A stretch of 5,175 bases of DNA from Anaerolineae bacterium. Its GTDB lineage: Bacteria > Chloroflexota > Anaerolineae > B4-G1. This document shows, piece after piece, positions 1 through 5,175 of the stretch. Both the position numbers and the translations under genes were made by a program. The notes under the pieces are model-generated. The model did not search any database, was not told where the DNA came from, and saw only the letters and a list, made by a program, of their open reading frames with translations. Location: NCBI GenBank assembly GCA_030612185.1, contig JAUWOI010000355.1, forward strand, positions 1 through 5,175, written 5' to 3'. Position 1 is the stretch's first letter. Every line of letters starts with the position of its first letter.

Positions 1-419
1 GCGAGATGGTGACCTTGCGCGATGCGATGGACCGGCTCTTCAAGGAGAGTTTCATCCGCCCGACACGGGGTTGGGATAGGGACTCGCGGGAACGACCGTT
101 CCGGCTTCCACTGGACGTGTACGCGACACCGGGGGAAATCGTCATCGTCGCGGCACTGCCGGGATTGACTCCTGACGAGGTGAACATCGTCATTGAAGGC
201 GACACCTTGACCATCAAGGGCGAGTTGCGGCAGCCGTTGGAGAACGTCGAGTATCTGTTCCAGGAGCGGCCTTACGGCGCGTTCTCCCGCACGCTGACAC
301 TGAACCTGTCTGTGGAAACGGGCAAGGCTGAGGCTGTCTTCGAGAACGGCGTGCTGACGCTCACTTTGCCCAAGGCTGAGGAAACCAAACTCAAAGTCAT
401 CAAGGTCAAGAGCAAGTAA
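1..419 (+). CDS. Hsp20/alpha-crystallin family small heat-shock protein, 5' end cut by window edge
   Basis: An ATP-independent cytosolic holdase that binds unfolding proteins and forms oligomers (family knowledge). The visible protein has 137 residues from the ATG at 6. The alpha-crystallin domain spans about residues 33-123. It includes the LPGLTPDEVN segment (51-60), the GDTLTIKGE strand (65-73), and the family signature ENGVLTLTLPK (113-123). The C-terminal I-x-V anchor used in oligomer assembly is present as IKV (132-134). The codon before the ATG is GAG and no stop intervenes, and family members usually have about ten more residues ahead of the MVTLRDAMDRLF-like helix. I therefore think the true start lies left of the window and Met at 6 is internal. 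The gene stands alone and is followed by a strong terminator. Its promoter is not visible. The family is certain; the exact start is not. Confidence 0.95.
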   Translation, partial: EMVTLRDAMDRLFKESFIRPTRGWDRDSRERPFRLPLDVYATPGEIVIVAALPGLTPDEVNIVIEGDTLTIKGELRQPLENVEYLFQERPYGAFSRTLTLNLSVETGKAEAVFENGVLTLTLPKAEETKLKVIKVKSK

Positions 420-440
420 GCCGGGCAAGCGTATTATGAG

Positions 441-474
441 CAGGGCCGGGTCGTGAGACCCGGCCCTGTTTTTT
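441..474 (+). terminator. Strong intrinsic terminator of the Hsp20 gene
   Basis: A perfect 12-bp stem (441-452 pairing with 457-468, arm CAGGGCCGGGTC) closes a 4-base GTGA loop and is followed at once by six T residues (469-474). It begins 21 bases after the Hsp20 stop codon. On the other strand the hairpin is followed by CTCATAATAC rather than a T tract, so it is a one-way terminator for the rightward gene. The leftward kinase gene ending at 520 has no clear terminator of its own before this hairpin. Confidence 0.93.
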
Positions 475-519
475 ATACTGAGCGCACTAATGTCATCAAG
501 CAATTGCCTGGGCCTCTGG

Positions 520-2088
520 TCACTTGAAGATTTGTTGGTATGGGATGGCAAATGAGAAGGAGGCCCCTTTCATGGGGCCACTCTCGACCCTTATGTGCCC
601 GCCATGGGCTTCGACGATGGCTTTGGCCAGATATAGCCCCAGGCCAGCCCCAGGCGTGCGCTGGTGGTGCTCACGTACCCCGCGATAGAAACGCTCAAAG
701 ACGCGAGACTGCTCCTCGAACGGGATACCCACGCCCTGGTCAGATACAGTGACGAGCGCTTCGTCGGGTAACGCCTGACCACTGACCATAATACGACCGC
801 CTTTGGGAGAGTACTTGATGGCATTAGATACCAGGTTGTTTAGAACCTGCTCCAGCCGGCCTGGGTCTCCTTCGATGACTGGGAAATCCGCAGGGAAATT
901 GACCACAATCTCGTGAATATGGGTCTGGGTGCGGAAACGATTGACCACGCGCTCGGCCAGCGCGTCCAGCGCCACCTGATCCATTTCTAACGGCAGGACG
1001 CCAGCCTGAAGTCGTGAGGCGTCGAGCAGATTGTCAATCAATCGATTCAGACGGTCGGCTTCCTCCAAAATAACGGTCAGGCTTTCCCGCATCGTCTCCG
1101 GGTCCCAGCAGGCATCTTTGCGGAGCAGTGTGTCGGCGTAACCCTTGATCAACGCGACTGGGGTCTTGAGTTCGTGTGAAATCACGGAGACGAAGGTGGA
1201 TTTGATCTCATCCGCTTCCCGGAAACGCGTGATGTCACGCACGCTGGCGATGATGTTGACCAGACGGCCCTCGCGGTCGAAGAGCGGCGCGTAGGTGATG
1301 CCGACGCTGACGACCCCGCCATTGCGCCGGCGCAAATCTCCTTCAACGTAGAGCGGTCGGGCTGGCGGCAGCGGCCAGCCGCCGGCAGCCGCGTCGCCCA
1401 GGTCCAGATCTGTCTCCAGATGTGCCCAGCGGACGATTTCGTCGTGAGGATGACCCACCGCTTCGGCCGCCGGCCAGCCGCTCAGTTGTGCCAGCGCACG
1501 GTTGAAGACGACGATGCGGTGGGCTGGATCAAGGATCAACACTCCATCGGCGCTGTACTCCAGGATGGCATCGAGCCTGTGTTTCTCCTGGGAGAGGTGT
1601 TCGTAGAGTTGCGCGTTGTGGACTGCGATGGCGGCATGGTCGGCGAAACTGGCGAGAACTTGGCGATCGTTAGCAGTGAAGCGAGTTCCGTAGGCGCGAA
1701 ATATGTACAGCACGCCGATCAATTCTCGCTTGATGACCATCGGAAGCGCCACTACCTGTTGCAGGTGTAGCCCAAGGCCCGACACGATCCGTCCGAGTTT
1801 GTCTGCCAGGCCTGGAATATGGAACCGGCTCCGGTCAACGTCGTCGGGGATGTCTGTCAGCAACGGCTCGAAGTAGGGTGCCAAGGCCTGGGGGAGGCCA
1901 CAACTGGCCTGGATGGCAAAACTCCCGTCAGGGCCACGCAGGGCGATGAGGCCAGCCTGTCCCGCCAGCATATTCATCGCTGCCTCCAGCACCTTGTGCA
2001 GCAACTCGTCCAGGTTGAGTTGCGCCGCGAGGGCACGGCTGATCTCTAACAGGTATTCTCGTTGTCGAACACGATAGTCAGTCAGCAT
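520..2088 (-). CDS. Soluble sensor histidine kinase with GAF and PAS domains
   Basis: A 522-residue kinase that autophosphorylates on His and passes phosphate to a response regulator. An N-terminal GAF domain (about 15-162) is followed by a PAS domain (about 170-290) ending in the typical ASVRDITRFREADE linker. HisKA (about 294-365) has the H-box SHELKTP with phospho-acceptor His305 and the E-x-x-T phosphatase motif (E306, T309). The HATPase domain (about 405-517) has the N-box NLVSNAIKYS (N422), G1 DQGVGIP (450-456), F-box FERFY (464-468) and G2 GAGLGL (480-485). All catalytic motifs are intact. No membrane segment or signal peptide is seen, so it should act in the cytoplasm. The GAF domain lacks an obvious chromophore cysteine motif, and the ligand is unknown. 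A TGA lies immediately upstream in frame, fixing the ATG at 2088 as the earliest start; the Shine-Dalgarno is weak (AAGA at best). The gene is divergent from the regulator-kinase pair and has its own promoter. Confidence 0.95.
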   Translation of the reverse strand: MLTDYRVRQREYLLEISRALAAQLNLDELLHKVLEAAMNMLAGQAGLIALRGPDGSFAIQASCGLPQALAPYFEPLLTDIPDDVDRSRFHIPGLADKLGRIVSGLGLHLQQVVALPMVIKRELIGVLYIFRAYGTRFTANDRQVLASFADHAAIAVHNAQLYEHLSQEKHRLDAILEYSADGVLILDPAHRIVVFNRALAQLSGWPAAEAVGHPHDEIVRWAHLETDLDLGDAAAGGWPLPPARPLYVEGDLRRRNGGVVSVGITYAPLFDREGRLVNIIASVRDITRFREADEIKSTFVSVISHELKTPVALIKGYADTLLRKDACWDPETMRESLTVILEEADRLNRLIDNLLDASRLQAGVLPLEMDQVALDALAERVVNRFRTQTHIHEIVVNFPADFPVIEGDPGRLEQVLNNLVSNAIKYSPKGGRIMVSGQALPDEALVTVSDQGVGIPFEEQSRVFERFYRGVREHHQRTPGAGLGLYLAKAIVEAHGGHIRVESGPMKGASFSFAIPYQQIFK

Positions 2089-2137
2089 TCAGCATCTTGA
2101 TAGCAGTTGTTTTCGCGCTTCCCCGCAACAAGTCTAT

Positions 2138-2165
2138 TCTCGCCTCTTGCCTCTCACGTCTTACC
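2138..2165. repeat. Degenerate heptamer tandem array in the soluble kinase leader
   Basis: Four 7-bp units run end to end on the + strand: TCTCGCC (2138-2144), TCTTGCC (2145-2151), TCTCACG (2152-2158) and TCTTACC (2159-2165). On the kinase coding strand the consensus is GGYRAGA, purine-rich. The array lies in the predicted 5' untranslated leader, just downstream of the expected transcription start near 2167 and about 50 bases before the ATG. Flanking bases keep a weaker match to the period. It resembles in kind, not in sequence, the short heptanucleotide tandem repeats described in cyanobacteria. Confidence 0.6.
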
Positions 2166-2173
2166 TGTCCGAT

Positions 2174-2201
2174 ATTATACCTCCGCAGGCTTCAGCGTCA
2201 A
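2174..2201 (-). promoter_or_regulatory. Sigma70-type promoter for the soluble histidine kinase
   Basis: Read on the minus strand, a TTGACG -35 box (2201-2196) and a perfect TATAAT -10 box (2179-2174) are separated by 16 bp. The expected start of transcription is near 2167, giving a leader of about 79 bases before the kinase ATG at 2088. This is the best match to the sigma70 consensus I found in the window. Nothing else in the gap reads leftward as convincingly. Confidence 0.75.
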
Positions 2202-2288
2202 GGTGCTGCTTGCGGCTCAGGCTGAATCGGCTTCAACCTCACTCATAGCGGGGTGACCATCGTCCCTGCCACCGGCTCATTTGACGCT
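2194..2288. repeat. Distant 8-bp inverted repeat in the divergent control region
   Basis: AGCGTCAA at 2194-2201 and its exact reverse complement TTGACGCT at 2281-2288 face each other across 79 bp. The left copy contains the -35 box of the kinase promoter. The match does not extend beyond eight bases on either side. It could be a pair of sites for one regulator controlling both directions, or a chance match. Confidence 0.3.
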
Positions 2289-2332
2289 ACGTCTGGGCGG
2301 AAAACGGGTCCTGGCCCCGGGCGTCGGGTGTC

Positions 2333-2360
2333 TTGATTTGTAGCGGCAATTGGGTACAAT
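2333..2360 (+). promoter_or_regulatory. Sigma70-type promoter for the regulator-kinase operon
   Basis: TTGATT (2333-2338) and TACAAT (2355-2360) are separated by 16 bp. The expected transcription start is near 2367, so the Shine-Dalgarno (2368-2375) would lie almost at the 5' end of the mRNA and the leader would be only about 11 bases. The -10 box lies inside a palindrome, pointing to regulation of this promoter. Confidence 0.65.
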
Positions 2361-2363
2361 TGC
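2346..2363. promoter_or_regulatory. Candidate operator: perfect inverted repeat over the -10 box
   Basis: GCAATTG (2346-2352) and CAATTGC (2357-2363) form a perfect 7-bp inverted repeat around a 4-bp GGTA centre. Because CAATTG is itself palindromic, the same bases also form a direct repeat with a 10-bp step, one helical turn. That is the spacing often used by tandem OmpR/PhoB-family dimers (family knowledge). The site covers the -10 box, so a protein bound here would most simply block transcription. The downstream regulator is an obvious candidate, but this is inference. Confidence 0.5.
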
Positions 2364-2367
2364 AGGC

Positions 2368-2375
2368 GGGAGGAG
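2368..2375 (+). promoter_or_regulatory. Shine-Dalgarno that sets the response regulator start
   Basis: GGGAGGAG ends two bases before the ATG at 2378 (the GGAGG core at 2369-2373 is four bases before it). It favours that start over the in-frame TTG at 2333, which would place the -35 and -10 boxes inside the coding region and add 15 residues ahead of the usual receiver N-terminus. Confidence 0.8.
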
Positions 2376-2377
2376 CA

Positions 2378-3067
2378 ATGGCGGGAGAGACGATTTTGGT
2401 CGTGGACGACGAGCCCAACATCATCGAACTGGCGCGGATGTACCTTGAACAGGAGGGGTTCCGCGTGCAATCGGCCAGCGACGGGGCCAAAGCCCTGGAG
2501 ATGATCGGTCGCCAGCCTCCGGCGGTAATGGTGCTCGACCTGATGTTGCCCGAGGTGGACGGCTGGGACGTCTGCCGTCGTGTGCGCGCAGGCTCTGCCG
2601 CGCCCGCTCTCCCCATCATCATGCTCACCGCCCGCGACGACGACGTGGACAAGATCGTAGGGCTGGAATTGGGGGCCGACGACTACGTCACCAAGCCCTT
2701 CAACCCCCGCGAACTGGTCGCCCGCGTCAAGGCCATCCTGCGCCGCACCCGGCGCGCCGCCCGACCGCAGGCCCCCGTCCACGTGGGCGATCTCACGATA
2801 GACCCGGCCCGCCCCGAGGTCACCGTCGCCGGGCAGATAGTGGAACTGCGCCCCAAGGAGTTTGATCTGTTGCTGGCGCTGGCCGAGCATCGGGGCATCG
2901 TCCTCAGCCGCGAGCAACTGCTGAACCTGGTCTGGGGCTACGACTTTTACGGCGAGACGCGCACGGTGGACGTCCACATCGCCCATTTGCGTAAGAGGTT
3001 GGGTGGTTCCTCCAACGTCGAGATTGAGACGGTGCTGGCGGTGGGGTACAAACTCGTGAGTTCGTGA
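2378..3067 (+). CDS. OmpR/PhoB-family DNA-binding response regulator
   Basis: A 229-residue transcription regulator, the normal length for the family. The receiver domain (about 4-122) has the acidic pair D10-D11, phospho-acceptor D54 in VLDLMLP, the switch Thr84 in MLTAR, and the conserved Lys106 in VTKPF. A short basic, Ala/Pro-rich linker (123-134) leads to a winged-helix domain (about 135-227). This includes LRPKEFDLLLAL, the loop VWGYDF, the recognition helix region VDVHIAHLRKRL (197-208), and the C-terminal hairpin VLAVGYKLV. All key residues are intact, so it should be a working phosphorylation-dependent DNA binder. A membrane histidine kinase follows 39 bases downstream and is the likely partner; a second kinase is divergent upstream. 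The last Ser codon and the stop lie at the beginning of a short repeat array. The family is sure but the regulon is unknown, so no gene symbol is given. Confidence 0.96.
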   Translation: MAGETILVVDDEPNIIELARMYLEQEGFRVQSASDGAKALEMIGRQPPAVMVLDLMLPEVDGWDVCRRVRAGSAAPALPIIMLTARDDDVDKIVGLELGADDYVTKPFNPRELVARVKAILRRTRRAARPQAPVHVGDLTIDPARPEVTVAGQIVELRPKEFDLLLALAEHRGIVLSREQLLNLVWGYDFYGETRTVDVHIAHLRKRLGGSSNVEIETVLAVGYKLVSS

Positions 3068-3104
3068 TTCGTAGATTCGTAATTCGTATATTCGCCATTT
3101 GCTA
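3061..3104. repeat. Degenerate 7/8-bp tandem array between regulator and kinase
   Basis: Successive units are TTCGTGA (3061-3067), TTCGTAGA (3068-3075), TTCGTAA (3076-3082), TTCGTATA (3083-3090), TTCGCCA (3091-3097) and TTTGCTA (3098-3104). The steps are 7, 8, 7, 8, 7, 7. The array includes the last sense codon and stop of the regulator gene and fills the whole gap up to two bases before the kinase ATG. It is A+T-rich against G+C-rich neighbours. It leaves no room for a Shine-Dalgarno for the kinase. Confidence 0.75.
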
Positions 3105-3106
3105 CT

Positions 3107-4528
3107 ATGTTCCGCAGCCTGAACTCCCGTCTGCTTCTTTCATACGTCGTCGTCATCCTCGTCTGCCTGCTCGTGGCTGCGCTGGCGCTGCTGGTGGTGC
3201 TGCGCGTCCGCCAGGTGCAACAGCGGTTCGCCTTCCAGCGGCTGGGCGACTTGGCCCGTATGACCGCCGTCGCGGCGCGCGGGAGGAACGCGAGCCCTGA
3301 GCAGATGGCTCCTCTGTTGCAGCGGATTGACCGGGACCGAAGCGTACGCGTTCTACTCCTTGATCCCCAGGGCAGTGTCGCCCTCGATAGCCGGGATGAG
3401 TGGAAGGGCCAAAACCTGTTGGCGGGAGCGCGCCTGGAGCGCGGTCCCGAGGGTGGCATGCAAGGGAATTTCACCGACGCTGAGGGGCGGACGTGGCTCT
3501 TCGTCGCGCTGCCGTGGCCGGCCCCTCCCGCGCCCGAGATGCTCGTCTTTACCATGCCGGAGCCTCGCGGCGCGGCACTGATCTGGGCGCGCGATAACCT
3601 CATGGCCCCGTTGATGTGGGCCGGCCTGGCGGCACTGGTGTTCTCGGTCCTGCTGGCGCTTCTGGTCAGCCGCTCGGTCGCCGCGCCGCTGCGGCGGGTG
3701 GCCGGCGCGGCTGAGGGGATCGCCCAGGGCAAGCCCGGCACGCGCGCGCCGGTTTCCGGCCCGGCTGAGGTGCAAAGCCTGGCCCGCTCCTTCAACACCA
3801 TGGCCGACCAGGTCCAGGCCGCCCAGCAATCGCAGCGTGACTTCGTCGCCAACGTCTCCCACGAACTGAAGACTCCCCTCACCTCCATCCAGGGCTTTTC
3901 CCAGGCGCTGCTCGACGGCACGGCTTCGACGCCCGAAGCGACGGACCGCGCAGCCCGCGTCATCCACGACGAGGCGGAGCGCATGCGCCGTATGGTGGAC
4001 GAGTTGCTGACCCTGGCTCGCTTCGACGCCGGGCAGATGGTGATGGCGCGCGACCGTGTGGAACTTGGCCCGCTGCTGCAAGGGTGCGTCGAGAAACTGT
4101 CACCCCAGGCGCAGGTGGCCGGCGTGGCCCTGGAGTTCGATGTTCCTGCGTCTCTGTTCGCCACCGGCGATACCGACCGGCTGGCGCAGGTCTTCACCAA
4201 CCTGCTCGACAACGCGCTGGCGCACACGTCCGCCGGGGGCAAGGTCACTCTGGCAGCACGCTCGACAGAGGACGGACGTGGTATCTCGGTGGCAGTCACC
4301 GATGCTGGCGAGGGCATCCCGACCGAGGCACTTCCCCGTGTCTTCGAGCGCTTCTACCAGGCGGACAAGTCCCGCCGGCGCAGCCGGGGGGCCGGGTTGG
4401 GACTGGCGATCACGAAGGAGATCGTCGAGGCCCACGGCGGCACCATCACCGCCGAGAGCGTGGTGGGGCTGGGAACCAGGTTCACCGTGCGCCTCCCGGT
4501 GGGGAGTAAATGGGGAAATGAGGAATGA
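3107..4528 (+). CDS. Membrane-bound HAMP sensor histidine kinase
   Basis: A 473-residue kinase of the common PhoR/BaeS-like architecture. Membrane helix 1 is about residues 9-33 and helix 2 about 165-189. Between them lies an extracytoplasmic sensor of about 130 residues that I do not recognise. HAMP follows (about 190-242), then HisKA (about 243-310) with SHELKTP, phospho-acceptor His252 and E-x-x-T (E253, T256). The HATPase domain (about 352-466) has the N-box NLLDNALAH (N369), G1 DAGEGIP (399-405), F-box FERFY (413-417) and G2 GAGLGL (428-433). All catalytic motifs are intact. It is probably co-transcribed with the upstream regulator and is its likely partner. The start MFRSLNSRLLLSYV fits the family, but no Shine-Dalgarno precedes the ATG because the gap is repeat sequence. 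The kinase fold ends near VRLPVG (461-466); the remaining SKWGNEE is encoded by another short repeat array that supplies the stop codon. Confidence 0.96.
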   Translation: MFRSLNSRLLLSYVVVILVCLLVAALALLVVLRVRQVQQRFAFQRLGDLARMTAVAARGRNASPEQMAPLLQRIDRDRSVRVLLLDPQGSVALDSRDEWKGQNLLAGARLERGPEGGMQGNFTDAEGRTWLFVALPWPAPPAPEMLVFTMPEPRGAALIWARDNLMAPLMWAGLAALVFSVLLALLVSRSVAAPLRRVAGAAEGIAQGKPGTRAPVSGPAEVQSLARSFNTMADQVQAAQQSQRDFVANVSHELKTPLTSIQGFSQALLDGTASTPEATDRAARVIHDEAERMRRMVDELLTLARFDAGQMVMARDRVELGPLLQGCVEKLSPQAQVAGVALEFDVPASLFATGDTDRLAQVFTNLLDNALAHTSAGGKVTLAARSTEDGRGISVAVTDAGEGIPTEALPRVFERFYQADKSRRRSRGAGLGLAITKEIVEAHGGTITAESVVGLGTRFTVRLPVGSKWGNEE

Positions 4529-5175
4529 GTAAAAAGAAGTTCATCGCGCACCACCACCGGCAGGAGCACCCGAAAAGGCCAGATGTAGGTGATCTTATCT
4601 CGATCCTGAAAGGCATAGTTGGTAATGTAGTCAGTGCTGGTCACGACGCATCCCACACCAAGCCAGTCCCAGACCTCGGTCTCCTCGTCGCTCATCCAGG
4701 CTTCACCTACCTCCAGAACGATTATTTCGTTCTCGTGCTCCAGTGTTATAGTCCCGGTCTCGTCCACGTGATGCAACGTTATGCCATCTATGGACGACGG
4801 GCACGATTGGATTCTGGTCAAGTCGCTGATGGCACCACAACCCACACCGCCCAGGCTCTCGCCTCTGCCGATGTAGCCGAGGTCGGCTTCGTCCAGCACC
4901 AGAGCGGATTCTGGTAGATAAACGGTAAGTTCGCCGCTCTGCGGATTAAAGTGGTAAGTGGGAAAATCAATACAGAGGCCCGCGCAATTCACACCCAGCA
5001 CGCTATGCGTCCAGTACTCAACCAACAGATACTCACCATCTGGCACGTGGACAACCGGCGGAAAGTTTCTACGCGCGAAGGACAGGTAGATCTGCTCAGT
5101 CAGGGTCAACGGCTCTGTCGCTCTGACTGTGGAGGAGGAGGATTGAGAAGACGTATCTCTCACCTCACCGCTGCC
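4354..5175 (-). CDS. Uncharacterised, possibly exported protein; start probably outside window, 3' end overlaps kinase gene
   Basis: I do not recognise this protein. The frame is open from the right edge to a stop at 4354. A GTG at 5163 could start it, but codons further right stay open (GSGE), so the start probably lies outside. Residues are numbered from that GTG. The visible N-terminus is Ser/Thr-rich (4-13, including four TCC codons in a row), like a linker after a signal peptide or lipobox, which is inference. The body (about 19-200) mixes beta-type hydrophobic stretches with acidic and aromatic residues. It has five cysteines (60, 64, 109, 121, 172) and a Gly-rich GGVGCG segment (105-110). 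RVLLPVVVR (198-206) resembles short motifs I recall in Chloroflexota surface proteins. Residues 213-269 are read antisense through the membrane kinase gene and turn Pro/Arg-rich. I suspect the original end was near 207-215 and the tail is read-through after stop loss, or the gene is broken. Confidence 0.6.
   Translation of the reverse strand, partial: GSGEVRDTSSQSSSSTVRATEPLTLTEQIYLSFARRNFPPVVHVPDGEYLLVEYWTHSVLGVNCAGLCIDFPTYHFNPQSGELTVYLPESALVLDEADLGYIGRGESLGGVGCGAISDLTRIQSCPSSIDGITLHHVDETGTITLEHENEIIVLEVGEAWMSDEETEVWDWLGVGCVVTSTDYITNYAFQDRDKITYIWPFRVLLPVVVRDELLFTHSSFPHLLPTGRRTVNLVPSPTTLSAVMVPPWASTISFVIASPNPAPRLRRRDLSAW
4504..4533. repeat. Degenerate 8/7-bp tandem array across the membrane kinase stop codon
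   Basis: Units are GAGTAAAT (4504-4511), GGGGAAAT (4512-4519), GAGGAAT (4520-4526) and GAGTAAA (4527-4533), consensus roughly GRGKAAAT. The array encodes the last residues of the membrane kinase and its TGA (4526-4528). On the other strand it encodes the stretch (FTHSSFPHLL) where the opposing reading frame passes from plausible protein into kinase antisense. It shares period and gene-edge placement with the arrays at 2138-2165 and 3061-3104, but not their sequence. Confidence 0.6.

Noticed and set aside
1420..1770. A 116-residue + frame inside the soluble kinase
   Set aside because: It is the reverse frame of the GAF-PAS region and has no ribosome site or family pattern.
2281..2310. TTGACG as a second rightward -35 box
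   Set aside because: At 16-18 bp downstream there is only G+C-rich sequence with no acceptable -10 box.
2333..2377. TTG start giving the response regulator 15 extra N-terminal residues
   Set aside because: The TTG is the -35 box, the extension covers the -10 and operator, and a strong Shine-Dalgarno sits just before the ATG at 2378.
2243..2986. A 247-residue minus-strand frame under the response regulator
   Set aside because: It is antisense to the intact receiver and winged-helix coding region and would also run across both the promoter and operator.
3353..4081. A 242-residue minus-strand frame rich in Arg, His and Gln
   Set aside because: It is an antisense shadow of the membrane kinase with no domain-like features.
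2947..4317. A 456-residue open frame on the minus strand under the membrane kinase
   Set aside because: It is Ser/Arg/Ala-rich and low in complexity, as expected for the antisense of a G+C-rich gene. The plus strand has complete HAMP-HisKA-HATPase motifs.
2138..4533. CRISPR array or insertion-sequence remnants as an explanation for the repeats
   Set aside because: Units are 7-8 bp, adjacent without spacers, and there are no terminal inverted repeats, transposase fragments or cas genes.
4525..4917. A 130-residue + frame starting with ATG overlapping the kinase stop (ATGA) behind a GAGG sequence, beginning MSKKKF
   Set aside because: The start context is tempting, but the SD-like GAGG and the ATG both belong to the repeat array. 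The protein has no recognisable pattern, and the opposite strand encodes a longer frame with better codon and composition character. Translation from the array remains possible but is unsupported.

Overview
This window is a G+C-rich bacterial segment. It carries a small heat-shock protein gene (cut by the left edge), a two-component signalling cluster with two histidine kinases and one response regulator, and part of an uncharacterised, probably exported protein gene at the right edge. No gene gives a firm taxonomic call. The short heptamer-period repeats between genes, soluble GAF-PAS kinases and an LLPVVVR-like motif in the last protein are compatible with a Chloroflexota lineage such as Anaerolineae, but this is inference only.

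Layout. Positions 1-419 (+) encode Hsp20, followed by a strong intrinsic terminator (441-474). Positions 520-2088 (-) encode a soluble GAF-PAS-HisKA-HATPase kinase, convergent with Hsp20. The 289-bp gap at 2089-2377 is a divergent control region. It has a near-consensus sigma70-type promoter reading left into the kinase (-35 2196-2201, -10 2174-2179) and another reading right (-35 2333-2338, -10 2355-2360). The rightward -10 is covered by a perfect 7+4+7 bp inverted repeat, a good operator candidate. Positions 2378-3067 (+) encode an OmpR/PhoB-type response regulator. Positions 3107-4528 (+) encode a membrane HAMP histidine kinase, its probable partner. From the right edge leftwards (5175 to 4354, -) runs an unrecognised protein with a Ser-rich start. 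Its reading frame continues 175 bp antisense into the end of the membrane kinase gene.

How the parts fit. The membrane kinase probably senses an envelope signal and phosphorylates the adjacent regulator. The divergent soluble kinase has no regulator of its own here and could be a second input to the same regulator, which is inference. The regulator may control its own promoter through the palindrome over the -10.

The least ordinary signal is a set of three short degenerate arrays with a period of 7 (sometimes 8) bp. Each has a different sequence and each sits at a gene edge: in the soluble kinase leader (2138-2165), between regulator and membrane kinase (3061-3104), and across the membrane kinase stop codon (4504-4533). 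The second supplies the last codons of the regulator. The third supplies the last codons of the membrane kinase and lies where the opposing reading frame runs past its likely natural end.
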